Assembly: GCA_028622995.1 (NCBI GenBank)
Contig: JAJQJQ010000079.1
Coordinates: 186,001-250,000, forward strand
DNA: 64,000 nt
From: Panagrolaimus kolymaensis
Lineage: Eukaryota > Nematoda > Chromadorea > Rhabditida > Panagrolaimidae
Direction: 5' to 3'
Positions 51,664-64,000 of this stretch are shown one piece after another. The notes beneath the pieces were generated by a model, which worked only from the letters and a program-made list of their open reading frames with translations, made no database searches and was not told the DNA's origin. The first letter of the stretch is position 1, and every line of letters begins with the position of its first letter. The position numbers were made by a program, and so were the translations under genes.

Positions 51664-54600
51664 TGGTGACTCCTTGTTTGCTTGATACATTTGTTCAAAA
51701 AATGTTCATTGTTTGAGGTACTTCCAACGGAGGCAATCGAAAATCCTTTTTCTAATAAATTTTTAAATAATTAATTATGAATTTAAAAAAGAAAAAAAGC
51801 TCAGAAAAAAAAATTTCTAATACAAAATCAGAAAATTTGAATAATTTATATTAAATTTTCATTTCAAAGCCACATAGCTCGATCAGAACCTTTACTTATG
51901 CTATTGAAAACAGGATCGATTTTTGAAGGTTTTTATGTGTACTAACACATCTGATAAGCAATATTTTTTTTAAGTATACTTAGTTTTGAGTTTGCAATTA
52001 ATTTACCTTTATCATAGCATTTTTTGCTTTAAGTGTAATTTTTGATGTCTTCCAAATCGTCGTCATAGAATCCGATTTTTAAAAATATCATTGAATATGG
52101 ATGTAAAAATGCATATACATCCATAAAAATAAGCCACTTTTCCTCTGGAATTTTTTTTCTTATTCAAAATGTATTTTTTTTCAATTTGGTGACTCCTTGT
52201 TTGCTTGATACATTTGTTCAAAAAATGTTCATTGTTTGAGGTACTTCCAACGGAGGCAATCGAAAATCCTTTTTCTAATAAATTTTTAAATAATTAATTA
52301 TGAATTTAGAAAAGAAAAAAAGTTCAGAAAAAAAAATTTCTAATACAAAATCAGAAAATTTGAATAATTTATATTAAATTTTCATTTCAAAGCCACATAG
52401 CTCGATCAGAACCTTTACTTATGCTATTGAAAACAGGATCGATTTTTGAAGGTTTTTATGTGTACTAACACATCTGATAAGCAATATTTTTTTTAAGTAT
52501 ACTTAGTTTTGAGTTTGCAATTAATTTACCTTTATCATAGCATTTTTTGCTTTAAGTGTAATTTTTGATGTCTTCCAAATCGTCGTCATAGAATCCGATT
52601 TTTAAAAATATCATTGAATATGGATGTAAAAATGCATATACATCCATAAAAATAAGCCACTTTTCCTCTGGAATTTTTTTTCTTATTCAAAATGTATTTT
52701 TTTTCAATTTGGTGACTCCTTGTTTGCTTGATACATTTGTTCAAAAAATGTTCATTGTTTGAGGTACTTCCAACGGAGGCAATCGAAAATCCTTTTTCTA
52801 ATAAATTTTTAAATAATTAATTATGAATTTAAAAAAGAAAAAAAGCTCAGAAAAAAAAATTTCTAATACAAAATCAGAAAATTTGAATAATTTATATTAA
52901 ATTTTCATTTCAAAGCCACATAGCTCGATCAGAACCTTTACTTATGCTATTGAAAACAGGATCGATTTTTGAAGGTTTTTATGTGTACTAACACATCTGA
53001 TAAGCAATATTTTTTTTAAGTATACTTAGTTTTGAGTTTGCAATTAATTTACCTTTATCATAGCATTTTTTGCTTTAAGTGTAATTTTTGATGTCTTCCA
53101 AATCGTCGTCATAGAATCCGATTTTTAAAAATATCATTGAATATGGATGTAAAAATGCATATACATCCATAAAAATAAGCCACTTTTCCTCTGGAATTTT
53201 TTTTCTTATTCAAAATGTATTTTTTTTCAATTTGGTGACTCCTTGTTTGCTTGATACATTTGTTCAAAAAATGTTCATTGTTTGAGGTACTTCCAACGGA
53301 GGCAATCGAAAATCCTTTTTCTAATAAATTTTTAAATAATTAATTATGAATTTAGAAAAAAAAAAAAGCTCAGAAAAAAAAATTTCTAATACAAAATCAG
53401 AAAATTTGAATAATTTATATTAAATTTTCATTTCAAAGCCACATAGCTCGATCAGAACCGTATCCGATTTTTAAAAATATCATTGAATATGGATGTAAAA
53501 ATGCATAAACATCCATAAAAATAAGCCACTTTTCCTCTGGAATTTTTTTTCTTATTCAAAATGTATTTTTTTTCAATTTGGTGACTCCTTGTTTGCTTGA
53601 TACATTTGTTCAAAAAATGTTCATTGTTTGAGGTACTTCCAACGGAGGCAATTGAAAATCCTTTTTCTAATAAATTTTTAAATAATTAATTATGAATTTA
53701 GAAAAGAAAAAAAGCTCAGAAAAAAAAATTTCTAATACAAAATCAGAAAATTTGAATAATTTATATTAAATTTTCATTTCAAAGCCACATAGCTCGATCA
53801 GAACCTTTACTTATGCTATTGAAAACAGGATCGATTTTTGAAGGTTTTTATGTGTACTAACACATCTGATAAGCAATATTTTTTTTAAGTATACTTAGTT
53901 TTGAGTTTGCAATTAATTTACCTTTATCATAGCATTTTTTGCTTTAAGTGTAATTTTTGATGTCTTCCAAATCGTCGTCATAGAATCCGATTTTTAAAAA
54001 TATCATTGAATATGGATGTAAAAATGCATATACATCCATAAAAATAAGCCACTTTTCCTCTGGAATTTTTTTTCTTATTCAAAATGTATTTTTTTTCAAT
54101 TTGGTGACTCCTTGTTTGCTTGATACATTTGTTCAAAAAATGTTCATTGTTTGAGGTACTTCCAACGGAGGCAATCGAAAATCCTTTTTCTAATAAATTT
54201 TTAAATAATTAATTATGAATTTAGAAAAAAAAAAAAGCTCAGAAAAAAAAATTTCTAATACAAAATCAGAAAATTTGAATAATTTATATTAAATTTTCAT
54301 TTCAAAGCCACATAGCTCGATCAGAACCTTTACTTATGCTATTGAAAACAGGATCGATTTTTGAAGGTTTTTATGTGTACTAACACATCTGATAAGCAAT
54401 ATTTTTTTTAAGTATACTTAGTTTTGAGTTTGCAATTAATTTACCTTTATCATAGCATTTTTTGCTTTAAGTGTAATTTTTGATGTCTTCCAAATCGTCG
54501 TCATAGAATCCGATTTTTAAAAATATCATTGAATATGGATGTAAAAATGCATATACATCCATAAAAATAAGCCACTTTTCCTCTGGAATTTTTTTTCTTA

Positions 54601-56016
54601 TTCAAAATGTATTTTTTTTCAATTTGGTGACTCCTTGTTTGCTTGATACATTTGTTCAAAAAATGTTCATTGTTTGAGGTACTTCCAACGGAGGCAATCG
54701 AAAATCCTTTTTCTAATAAATTTTTAAATAATTAATTATGAATTTAGAAAAAAAAAAAAGCTCAGAAAAAAAAATTTCTAATACAAAATCAGAAAATTTG
54801 AATAATTTATATTAAATTTTCATTTCAAAGCCACATAGCTCGATCAGAACCGTATCCGATTTTTAAAAATATCATTGAATATGGATGTAAAAATGCATAA
54901 ACATCCATAAAAATAAGCCACTTTTCCTCTGGAATTTTTTTTCTTATTCAAAATGTATTTTTTTTCAATTTGGTGACTCCTTGTTTGCTTGATACATTTG
55001 TTCAAAAAATGTTCATTGTTTGAGGTACTTCCAACGGAGGCAATTGAAAATCCTTTTTCTAATAAATTTTTAAATAATTAATTATGAATTTAGAAAAGAA
55101 AAAAAGCTCAGAAAAAAAAATTTCTAATACAAAATCAGAAAATTTGAATAATTTATATTAAATTTTCATTTCAAAGCCACATAGCTCGATCAGAACCTTT
55201 ACTTATGCTATTGAAAACAGGATCGATTTTTGAAGGTTTTTATGTGTACTAACACATCTGATAAGCAATATTTTTTTTAAGTATACTTAGTTTTGAGTTT
55301 GCAATTAATTTACCTTTATCATAGCATTTTTTGCTTTAAGTGTAATTTTTGATGTCTTCCAAATCGTCGTCAAAGAATCCGATTTTTAAAAATATCATTG
55401 AATATGGATGTAAAAATGCATATACATCCATAAAAATAAGCCACTTTTCCTCTGGAATTTTTTTTCTTATTCAAAATGTATTTTTTTTCAATTTGGTGAC
55501 TCCTTGTTTGCTTGATACATTTGTTCAAAAAATGTTCATTGTTTGAGGTACTTCCAACGGAGGCAATCGAAAATCCTTTTTCTAATAAATTTTTAAATAA
55601 TTAATTATGAATTTAGAAAAAAAAAAAAGCTCAGAAAAAAAAATTTCTAATACAAAATCAGAAAATTTGAATAATTTATATTAAATTTTCATTTCAAAGC
55701 CACATAGCTCGATCAGAACCTTTACTTATGCTATTGAAAACAGGATCGATTTTTGAAGGTTTTTATGTGTACTAACACATCTGATAAGCAATATTTTTTT
55801 TAAGTATACTTAGTTTTGAGTTTGCAATTAATTTACCTTTATCATAGCATTTTTTGCTTTAAGTGTAATTTTTGATGTCTTCCAAATCGTCGTCATAGAA
55901 TCCGATTTTTAAAAATATCATTGAATATGGATGTAAAAATGCATAAACATCCATAAAAATAAGCCACTTTTCCTCTGGAATTTTTTTTCTTATTCAAAAT
56001 GTATTTTTTTTCAATT
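51664..56016 (+). repeat. L-rich block with two copies of a 1392-bp S-L-L repeat
   Basis: Order L,L,L,S,L,L,S,L,L. The units 53233-54624 and 54625-56016 are both S-L-L and share GCAATTGAAAATCC in the second unit and an A12 run in GAATTTAGAAAA..AAGC in the others. Confidence 0.88.
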
Positions 56017-59000
56017 TGGTGACTCCTTGTTTGCTTGATACATTTGTTCAAAAAATGTTCATTGTTTGAGGTACTTCCAACGGAGGCAATCGAAAATCCT
56101 TTTTCTAATAAATTTTTAAATAATTAATTATGAATTTAAAAAAGAAAAAAAGCTCAGAAAAAAAAATTTCTAATACAAAATCAGAAAATTTGAATAATTT
56201 ATATTAAATTTTCATTTCAAAGCCACATAGCTCGATCAGAACCGTATCCGATTTTTAAAAATATCATTGAATATGGATGTAAAAATGCATAAACATCCAT
56301 AAAAATAAACCACTTTTCCTCTGGAATTTTTTTTCTTATTCAAAATGTATTTTTTTTCAATTTGGTGACTCCTTGTTTGCTTGATACATTTGTTCAAAAA
56401 ATGTTCATTGTTTGAGGTACTTCCAACGGAGGCAATCGAAAATCCTTTTTCTAATAAATTTTTAAATAATTAATTATGAATTTAAAAAAGAAAAAAAGCT
56501 CAGAAAAAAAAATTTCTAATACAAAATCAGAAAATTTGAATAATTTATATTAAATTTTCATTTCAAAGCCACATAGCTCGATCAGAACCGTATCCGATTT
56601 TTCAAAATATCATTGAATATGGATGTAAAAATGCATAAACATCCATAAAAATAAGCCACTTTTCCTCTGGAATTTTTTTTCTTATTCAAAATGTATTTTT
56701 TTTCAATTTGGTGACTCCTTGTTTGCTTGATACATTTGTTCAAAAAATGTTCATTGTTTGAGGTACTTCCAACGGAGGCAATCGAAAATCCTTTTTCTAA
56801 TAAATTTTTAAATAATTAATTATGAATTTAAAAAAGAAAAAAAGCTCAGAAAAAAAAATTTCTAATACAAAATCAGAAAATTTGAATAATTTATATTAAA
56901 TTTTCATTTCAAAGCCACATAGCTCGATCAGAACCGTATCCGATTTTTAAAAATATCATTGAATATGGATGTAAAAATGCATAAACATCCATAAAAATAA
57001 GCCACTTTTCCTCTGGAATTTTTTTTCTTATTCAAAATGTATTTTTTTTCAATTTGGTGACTCCTTGTTTGCTTGATACATTTGTTCAAAAAATGTTCAT
57101 TGTTTGAGGTACTTCCAACGGAGGCAATCGAAAATCCTTTTTCTAATAAATTTTTAAATAATTAATTATGAATTTAAAAAAGAAAAAAAGCTCAGAAAAA
57201 AAAATTTCTAATACAAAATCAGAAAATTTGAATAATTTATATTAAATTTTCATTTCAAAGCCACATAGCTCGATCAGAACCGTATCCGATTTTTAAAAAT
57301 ATCATTGAATATGGATGTAAAAATGCATAAACATCCATAAAAATAAACCACTTTTCCTCTGGAATTTTTTTTCTTATTCAAAATGTATTTTTTTTCAATT
57401 TGGTGACTCCTTGTTTGCTTGATACATTTGTTCAAAAAATGTTCATTGTTTGAGGTACTTCCAACGGAGGCAATCGAAAATCCTTTTTCTAATAAATTTT
57501 TAAATAATTAATTATGAATTTAAAAAAGAAAAAAAGCTCAGAAAAAAAAATTTCTAATACAAAATCAGAAAATTTGAATAATTTATATTAAATTTTCATT
57601 TCAAAGCCACATAGCTCGATCAGAACCGTATCCGATTTTTAAAAATATCATTGAATATGGATGTAAAAATGCATAAACATCCATAAAAATAAGCCACTTT
57701 TCCTCTGGAATTTTTTTTCTTATTCAAAATGTATTTTTTTTCAATTTGGTGACTCCTTGTTTGCTTGATACATTTGTTCAAAAAATGTTCATTGTTTGAG
57801 GTACTTCCAACGGAGGCAATCGAAAATCCTTTTTCTAATAAATTTTTAAATAATTAATTATGAATTTAAAAAAGAAAAAAAGCTCAGAAAAAAAAATTTC
57901 TAATACAAAATCAGAAAATTTGAATAATTTATATTAAATTTTCATTTCAAAGCCACATAGCTCGATCAGAACCGTATCCGATTTTTAAAAATATCATTGA
58001 ATATGGATGTAAAAATGCATAAACATCCATAAAAATAAACCACTTTTCCTCTGGAATTTTTTTTCTTATTCAAAATGTATTTTTTTTCAATTTGGTGACT
58101 CCTTGTTTGCTTGATACATTTGTTCAAAAAATGTTCATTGTTTGAGGTACTTCCAACGGAGGCAATCGAAAATCCTTTTTCTAATAAATTTTTAAATAAT
58201 TAATTATGAATTTAGAAAAGAAAAAATGCTCAGAAAAAAAAATTTCTAATACAAAATCAGAAAATTTGAATAATTTATATTAAATTTTCATTTCAAAGCC
58301 ACATAGCTCGATCAGAACCGTATCCGATTTTTAAAAATATCATTGAATATGGATGTAAAAATGCATAAACATCCATAAAAATAAACCACTTTTCCTCTGG
58401 AATTTTTTTTCTTATTCAAAATGTATTTTTTTTCAATTTGGTGACTCCTTGTTTGCTTGATACATTTGTTCAAAAAATGTTCATTGTTTGAGGTACTTCC
58501 AACGGAGGCAATCGAAAATCCTTTTTCTAATAAATTTTTAAATAATTAATTATGAATTTAGAAAAGAAAAAATGCTCAGAAAAAAAAATTTCTAATACAA
58601 AATCAGAAAATTTGAATAATTTATATTAAATTTTCATTTCAAAGCCACATAGCTCGATCAGAACCGTATCCGATTTTTAAAAATATCATTGAATATGGAT
58701 GTAAAAATGCATAAACATCCATAAAAATAAACCACTTTTCCTCTGGAATTTTTTTTCTTATTCAAAATGTATTTTTTTTCAATTTGGTGACTCCTTGTTT
58801 GCTTGATACATTTGTTCAAAAAATGTTCATTGTTTGAGGTACTTCCAACGGAGGCAATCGAAAATCCTTTTTCTAATAAATTTTTAAATAATTAATTATG
58901 AATTTAGAAAAGAAAAAAAGCTCAGAAAAAAAAATTTCTAATACAAAATCAGAAAATTTGAATAATTTATATTAAATTTTCATTTCAAAGCCACATAGCT

Positions 59001-62000
59001 CGATCAGAACCGTATCCGATTTTTAAAAATATCATTAAATATGGATGTAAAAATGCATAAACATCCATAAAAATAAACCACTTTTCCTCTGGAATTTTTT
59101 TTCTTATTCAAAATGTATTTTTTTTCAATTTGGTGACTCCTTGTTTGCTTGATACATTTGTTCAAAAAATGTTCATTGTTTGAGGTACTTCCAACGGAGG
59201 CAATCGAAAATCCTTTTTTTAATAAATTTTTAAATAATTAATTATGAATTTAGAAAAGAAAAAAAGTTCAGAAAAAAAAATTTCTAATACAAAATCAGAA
59301 AATTTGAATAATTTATATTAAATTTTCATTTCAAAGCCACATAGCTCGATCAGAACCGTATCCGATTTTTAAAAATATCAACGAAAATGGATGTAAAAAT
59401 GCATATACATCCATAAAAATAAGCCACTTTTCCTCTGGAATTTTTTTTCTTATTCAAAATGTATTTTTTTTCAATTTGGTGACTCCTTGTTTGCTTGATA
59501 CATTTGTTCAAAAAATGTTCATTGTTTGAGGTACTTCCAACGGAGGCAATCGAAAATCCTTTTTCTAATAAATTTTTAAATAATTAATTATGAATTTAGA
59601 AAAGAAAAAATGCTCAGAAAAAAAAATTTCTAATACAAAATCAGAAAATTTGAATAATTTATATTAAATTTTCATTTCAAAGCCACATAGCTCGATCAGA
59701 ACCGTATCCGATTTTTAAAAATATCATTGAATATGGATGTAAAAATGCATAAACATCCATAAAAATAAACCACTTTTCCTCTGGAATTTTTTTTCTTATT
59801 CAAAATGTATTTTTTTTCAATTTGGTGACTCCTTGTTTGCTTGATACATTTGTTCAAAAAATGTTCATTGTTTGAGGTACTTCCAACGGAGGCAATCGAA
59901 AATCCTTTTTCTAATAAATTTTTAAATAATTAATTATGAATTTAGAAAAGAAAAAATGCTCAGAAAAAAAAATTTCTAATACAAAATCAGAAAATTTGAA
60001 TAATTTATATTAAATTTTCATTTCAAAGCCACATAGCTCGATCAGAACCGTATCCGATTTTTAAAAATATCATTGAATATGGATGTAAAAATGCATAAAC
60101 ATCCATAAAAATAAACCACTTTTCCTCTGGAATTTTTTTTCTTATTCAAAATGTATTTTTTTTCAATTTGGTGACTCCTTGTTTGCTTGATACATTTGTT
60201 CAAAAAATGTTCATTGTTTGAGGTACTTCCAACGGAGGCAATCGAAAATCCTTTTTCTAATAAATTTTTAAATAATTAATTATGAATTTAGAAAAGAAAA
60301 AAAGCTCAGAAAAAAAAATTTCTAATACAAAATCAGAAAATTTGAATAATTTATATTAAATTTTCATTTCAAAGCCACATAGCTCGATCAGAACCGTATC
60401 CGATTTTTAAAAATATCATTAAATATGGATGTAAAAATGCATAAACATCCATAAAAATAAACCACTTTTCCTCTGGAATTTTTTTTCTTATTCAAAATGT
60501 ATTTTTTTTCAATTTGGTGACTCCTTGTTTGCTTGATACATTTGTTCAAAAAATGTTCATTGTTTGAGGTACTTCCAACGGAGGCAATCGAAAATCCTTT
60601 TTTTAATAAATTTTTAAATAATTAATTATGAATTTAGAAAAGAAAAAAAGTTCAGAAAAAAAAATTTCTAATACAAAATCAGAAAATTTGAATAATTTAT
60701 ATTAAATTTTCATTTCAAAGCCACATAGCTCGATCAGAACCGTATCCGATTTTTAAAAATATCATTGAATATGGATGTAAAAATGCATAAACATCCATAA
60801 AAATAAACCACTTTTCCTCTGGAATTTTTTTTCTTATTCAAAATGTATTTTTTTTCAATTTGGTGACTCCTTGTTTGCTTGATACATTTGTTCAAAAAAT
60901 GTTCATTGTTTGAGGTACTTCCAACGGAGGCAATCGAAAATCCTTTTTCTAATAAATTTTTAAATAATTAATTATGAATTTAGAAAAGAAAAAAAGCTCA
61001 GAAAAAAAAATTTCTAATACAAAATCAGAAAATTTGAATAATTTATATTAAATTTTCATTTCAAAGCCACATAGCTCGATCAGAACCGTATCCGATTTTT
61101 AAAAATATCAACGAAAATGGATGTAAAAATGCATATACATCCATAAAAATAAGCCACTTTTCCTCTGGAATTTTTTTTCTTATTCAAAATGTATTTTTTT
61201 TCAATTTGGTGACTCCTTGTTTGCTTGATACATTTGTTCAAAAAATGTTCATTGTTTGAGGTACTTCCAACGGAGGCAATCGAAAATCCTTTTTCTAATA
61301 AATTTTTAAATAATTAATTATGAATTTAGAAAAGAAAAAAAGCTCAGAAAAAAAAATTTCTAATACAAAATCAGAAAATTTGAATAATTTATATTAAATT
61401 TTCATTTCAAAGCCACATAGCTCGATCAGAACCGTATCCGATTTTTAAAAATATCATTGAATATGGATGTAAAAATGCATAAACATCCATAAAAATAAAC
61501 CACTTTTCCTCTGGAATTTTTTTTCTTATTCAAAATGTATTTTTTTTCAATTTGGTGACTCCTTGTTTGCTTGATACATTTGTTCAAAAAATGTTCATTG
61601 TTTGAGGTACTTCCAACGGAGGCAATCGAAAATCCTTTTTCTAATAAATTTTTAAATAATTAATTATGAATTTAGAAAAGAAAAAAAGCTCAGAAAAAAA
61701 AATTTCTAATACAAAATCAGAAAATTTGAATAATTTATATTAAATTTTCATTTCAAAGCCACATAGCTCGATCAGAACCGTATCCGATTTTTAAAAATAT
61801 CAACGAAAATGGATGTAAAAATGCATATACATCCATAAAAATAAGCCACTTTTCCTCTGGAATTTTTTTTCTTATTCAAAATGTATTTTTTTTCAATTTG
61901 GTGACTCCTTGTTTGCTTGATACATTTGTTCAAAAAATGTTCATTGTTTGAGGTACTTCCAACGGAGGCAATCGAAAATCCTTTTTCTAATAAATTTTTA

Positions 62001-62590
62001 AATAATTAATTATGAATTTAGAAAAGAAAAAAAGCTCAGAAAAAAAAATTTCTAATACAAAATCAGAAAATTTGAATAATTTATATTAAATTTTCATTTC
62101 AAAGCCACATAGCTGGATCAGAACCGTATCCGATTTTTAAAAATATCAACGAAAATGGATGTAAAAATGCATATACATCCATAAAAATAAGCCACTTTTC
62201 CTCTGGAATTTTTTTTCTTATTCAAAATGTATTTTTTTTCAATTTGGTGACTCCTTGTTTGCTTGATACATTTGTTCAAAAAATGTTCATTGTTTGAGGT
62301 ACTTCCAACGGAGGCAATCGAAAATCCTTTTTCTAATAAATTTTTAAATAATTAATTATGAATTTAGAAAAGAAAAAAAGCTCAGAAAAAAAAATTTCTA
62401 ATACAAAATCAGAAAATTTGAATAATTTATATTAAATTTTCATTTCAAAGCCACATAGCTGGATCAGAACCGTATCCGATTTTTAAAAATATCAACGAAA
62501 ATGGATGTAAAAATGCATATACATCCATAAAAATAAGCCACTTTTCCTCTGGAATTTTTTTTCTTATTCAAAATGTATTTTTTTTCAATT
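56017..62590 (+). repeat. 19 consecutive 346-bp short units, with a 1384-bp tetramer duplicated
   Basis: 19 x 346 = 6574 bp exactly. Many of these S units carry TCATTGAATATGG and CATAAACATCC, elsewhere linked to L units, so they are S/L hybrids. Units 58093-59476 and 59477-60860 repeat the order GAAAAAATGCTC, GAAAAAATGCTC, CATTAAATATGG, CCTTTTTTTAATA, which defines a 1384-bp tetramer. The fourth unit differs in its right half between the two copies. Confidence 0.93.
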
Positions 62591-62597
62591 TGGTGAC

Positions 62598-63043
62598 TAG
62601 GGTAAATTATCCCGTACCGTCTCCAAAAAATGCGGGAACGGGAATGTTCCCGTTTGACCACGGGATTTTTCACGGGAATTAAACGGGAATAAAATTTTTT
62701 CGGGACCGGGAAGACGGGAACATATCCCGTACCGTCACGCCGGGAATTCCCTCGGGAATATTTAAATTTTTTGAATAAGATTAGGGTTTAAAAGCCTCAA
62801 ATAATAAAGTTAAATGAAAAGCTTATCAAAATAATACATATTTTATTGTTTGGAATAATTTAAAACTAAAATATAGCTTTTAGCAAAAATTGTTAAATTT
62901 TTAACGGGAACAAAAAGTCGGCGGGAATGATTCTCGGGAATAAAACGGGAATGGAAATTTGACGGGAATGGGAACACGGGAACGTATCCCGTACCGTTCC
63001 CGCGGGAATTCCCGGCGGGATAGGTACGGGATAATTTACCCTA
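62598..63043. mobile_element. 446-bp hAT-type MITE inserted in the satellite
   Basis: The ends are TAGGGTAAATTATCCCGTAC and its reverse complement GTACGGGATAATTTACCCTA. TTGGTGAC of the satellite unit is duplicated on both sides (62590-62597 and 63044-63051), and removing element plus one copy restores the unit. The 8-bp duplication and TAGGG terminus fit hAT. Subterminal parts on both sides carry many CGGGAA/TTCCCG motifs, and the middle is A/T-rich with no open frame for a transposase. Confidence 0.92.
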
Positions 63044-64000
63044 TTGGTGACTCCTTGTTTGCTTGATACATTTGTTCAAAAAATGTTCATTGTTTGAGGT
63101 ACTTCCAACGGAGGCAATCGAAAATCCTTTTTCTAATAAATTTTTAAATAATTAATTATGAATTTAGAAAAGAAAAAAAGTTCAGAAAAAAAAATTTCTA
63201 ATACAAAATCAGAAAATTTGAATAATTTATATTAAATTTTCATTTCAAAGCCACATAGCTGGATCAAAACCGTATCCGATTTTTAAAAATATCAACGAAA
63301 ATGGATGTAAAAATGCATATACATCCATAAAAATAAGCCACTTTTCCTCTGGAATTTTTTTTCTTATTCAAAATGTATTTTTTTCAATTTGGTGACTCCT
63401 TGTTTGCTTGATACATTTGTTCAAAAAATGTTCATTGTTTGTGGTACTTCCAACGGAGGCAATCGAAAATCCTTTTTCTAATAAATTTTTAAATAATTAA
63501 TTATGAATTTAGAAAAGAAAAAAAGCTCAGAAAAAAAAATTTCTAATACAAAATCAGAAAATTTGAATAATTTATATTAAATTTTCATTTCAAAGCCACA
63601 TAGCTGGATCAGAACCGTATCCGATTTTTAAAAATATCAACGAAAATGGATGTAAAAATGCATATACATCCATAAAAATAAGCCACTTTTCCTCTGGAAT
63701 TTTTTTTCTTATTCAAAATGTATTTTTTTTCAATTTGGTGACTCCTTGTTTGCTTGATACATTTGTTCAAAAAATGTTCATTGTTTGAGGTACTTCCAAC
63801 GGAGGCAATCGAAAATCCTTTTTCTAATAAATTTTTAAATAATTAATTATGAATTTAGAAAAGAAAAAAAGCTCAGAAAAAAAAATTTCTAATACAAAAT
63901 CAGAAAATTTGAATAATTTATATTAAATTTTCATTTCAAAGCCACATAGCTGGATCAGAACCGTATCCGATTTTTAAAAATATCAACGAAAATGGATGTA
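63044..64000 (+). repeat. Satellite continues past the MITE to the window edge
   Basis: Two full S units (345 and 346 bp) and a 265-bp partial. From about 62113 on, units have AGCTGGATCAG instead of AGCTCGATCAG, on both sides of the MITE, so the MITE entered after or during spread of this variant. The array end is not in the window. Confidence 0.93.

Larger units (their letters stand above)
14178..64000 (+). repeat. Satellite array, 49.8 kb, head-to-tail units of 523, 346 and 323 bp
   Basis: Taking TGGTGACTCC as unit start, 124 complete units run from 14175 (first two bases diverged) to 63736, plus a partial unit to the window edge. There are 37 of 523 bp (L), 72 of 346 bp (S) and 15 of 323 bp (S'). 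These sizes, with +1 bp in the unit 23750-24096, -1 bp in 36039-36560, -1 bp in 63045-63389 and a 454-bp insertion, account for every base. L has 177 bp more than S, between CAGAACC and TCCGATTTTT. S' lacks 23 bp between two T8 runs. All units share one orientation and adjacent units differ at only a few positions. There is no open frame of significance. Confidence 0.97.

Noticed and set aside
62598..63043. GC-rich insertion as assembly error or contaminant
   Set aside because: Perfect inverted ends and an exact 8-bp duplication of satellite sequence show a genuine transposition event.
14178..64000. CRISPR-like or gene-family interpretation of the tandem repeats
   Set aside because: Units are 323-523 bp, near identical throughout with no unique spacers, and lie in eukaryotic intron-bearing DNA.

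Overview
The window is very AT-rich eukaryotic nuclear DNA. The genes have many small introns with GTAAG/GTGAG donors and TTTTTAG/TTTCAG acceptors, one of them only 32 nt. Both complete genes have an acceptor-like T-run plus AG within 3-8 nt of the start codon, which fits spliced-leader trans-splicing or a 5'UTR intron. Together with the composition this suggests a nematode, possibly a tylenchid or root-knot type; that assignment is inference.

Left part (1-14,177), low-copy DNA. The end of a CCGAAA-rich hAT-like element (1-239) is followed by a decayed, inverted relative of the satellite (about 740-1165). A 16-exon minus-strand gene (1671-6565) encodes a 1252-residue protein. It has an acidic N-terminus, two tandem Ulp1/C48-protease-like folds that keep the His and Asp of the triad but lack the Cys, a basic nuclear-localisation-like stretch, and a disordered tail built from duplicated exons and a VPPPAF minisatellite. 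About 3.9 kb of A/T-rich DNA without a gene separates it from a 6-exon plus-strand gene (10470-11901, 328 residues, family not recognised). Beyond that lie a pair of decayed duplicates (12.2 and 12.8 kb) and a broken minus-strand coding relic (13017-13776) carrying a 181-bp hAT-type MITE with a perfect 8-bp target duplication.

Right part (14,178-64,000, running off the window), one uninterrupted head-to-tail satellite array of about 49.8 kb. Every unit is in the same orientation. I located all 124 unit boundaries: 37 long units (523 bp), 72 short units (346 bp) and 15 shorter units (323 bp). With three 1-bp indels and one 454-bp insertion these sum exactly to the observed span. The units are organised into local higher-order repeats: 13 x 523; 2 x 1661; 6 x 1561 (S-S-S-L); 5 x 869 (S-L); 2 x 1392 (S-L-L); 19 x 346 containing 2 x 1384. 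A 446-bp hAT-type MITE with an 8-bp target duplication sits inside the array at 62598-63043. The two decayed relatives outside the array are inverted and both carry sequence found only in the long unit, which argues that the 523-bp form is ancestral.

No tRNA, rRNA or CRISPR was seen. The array has no coding capacity.
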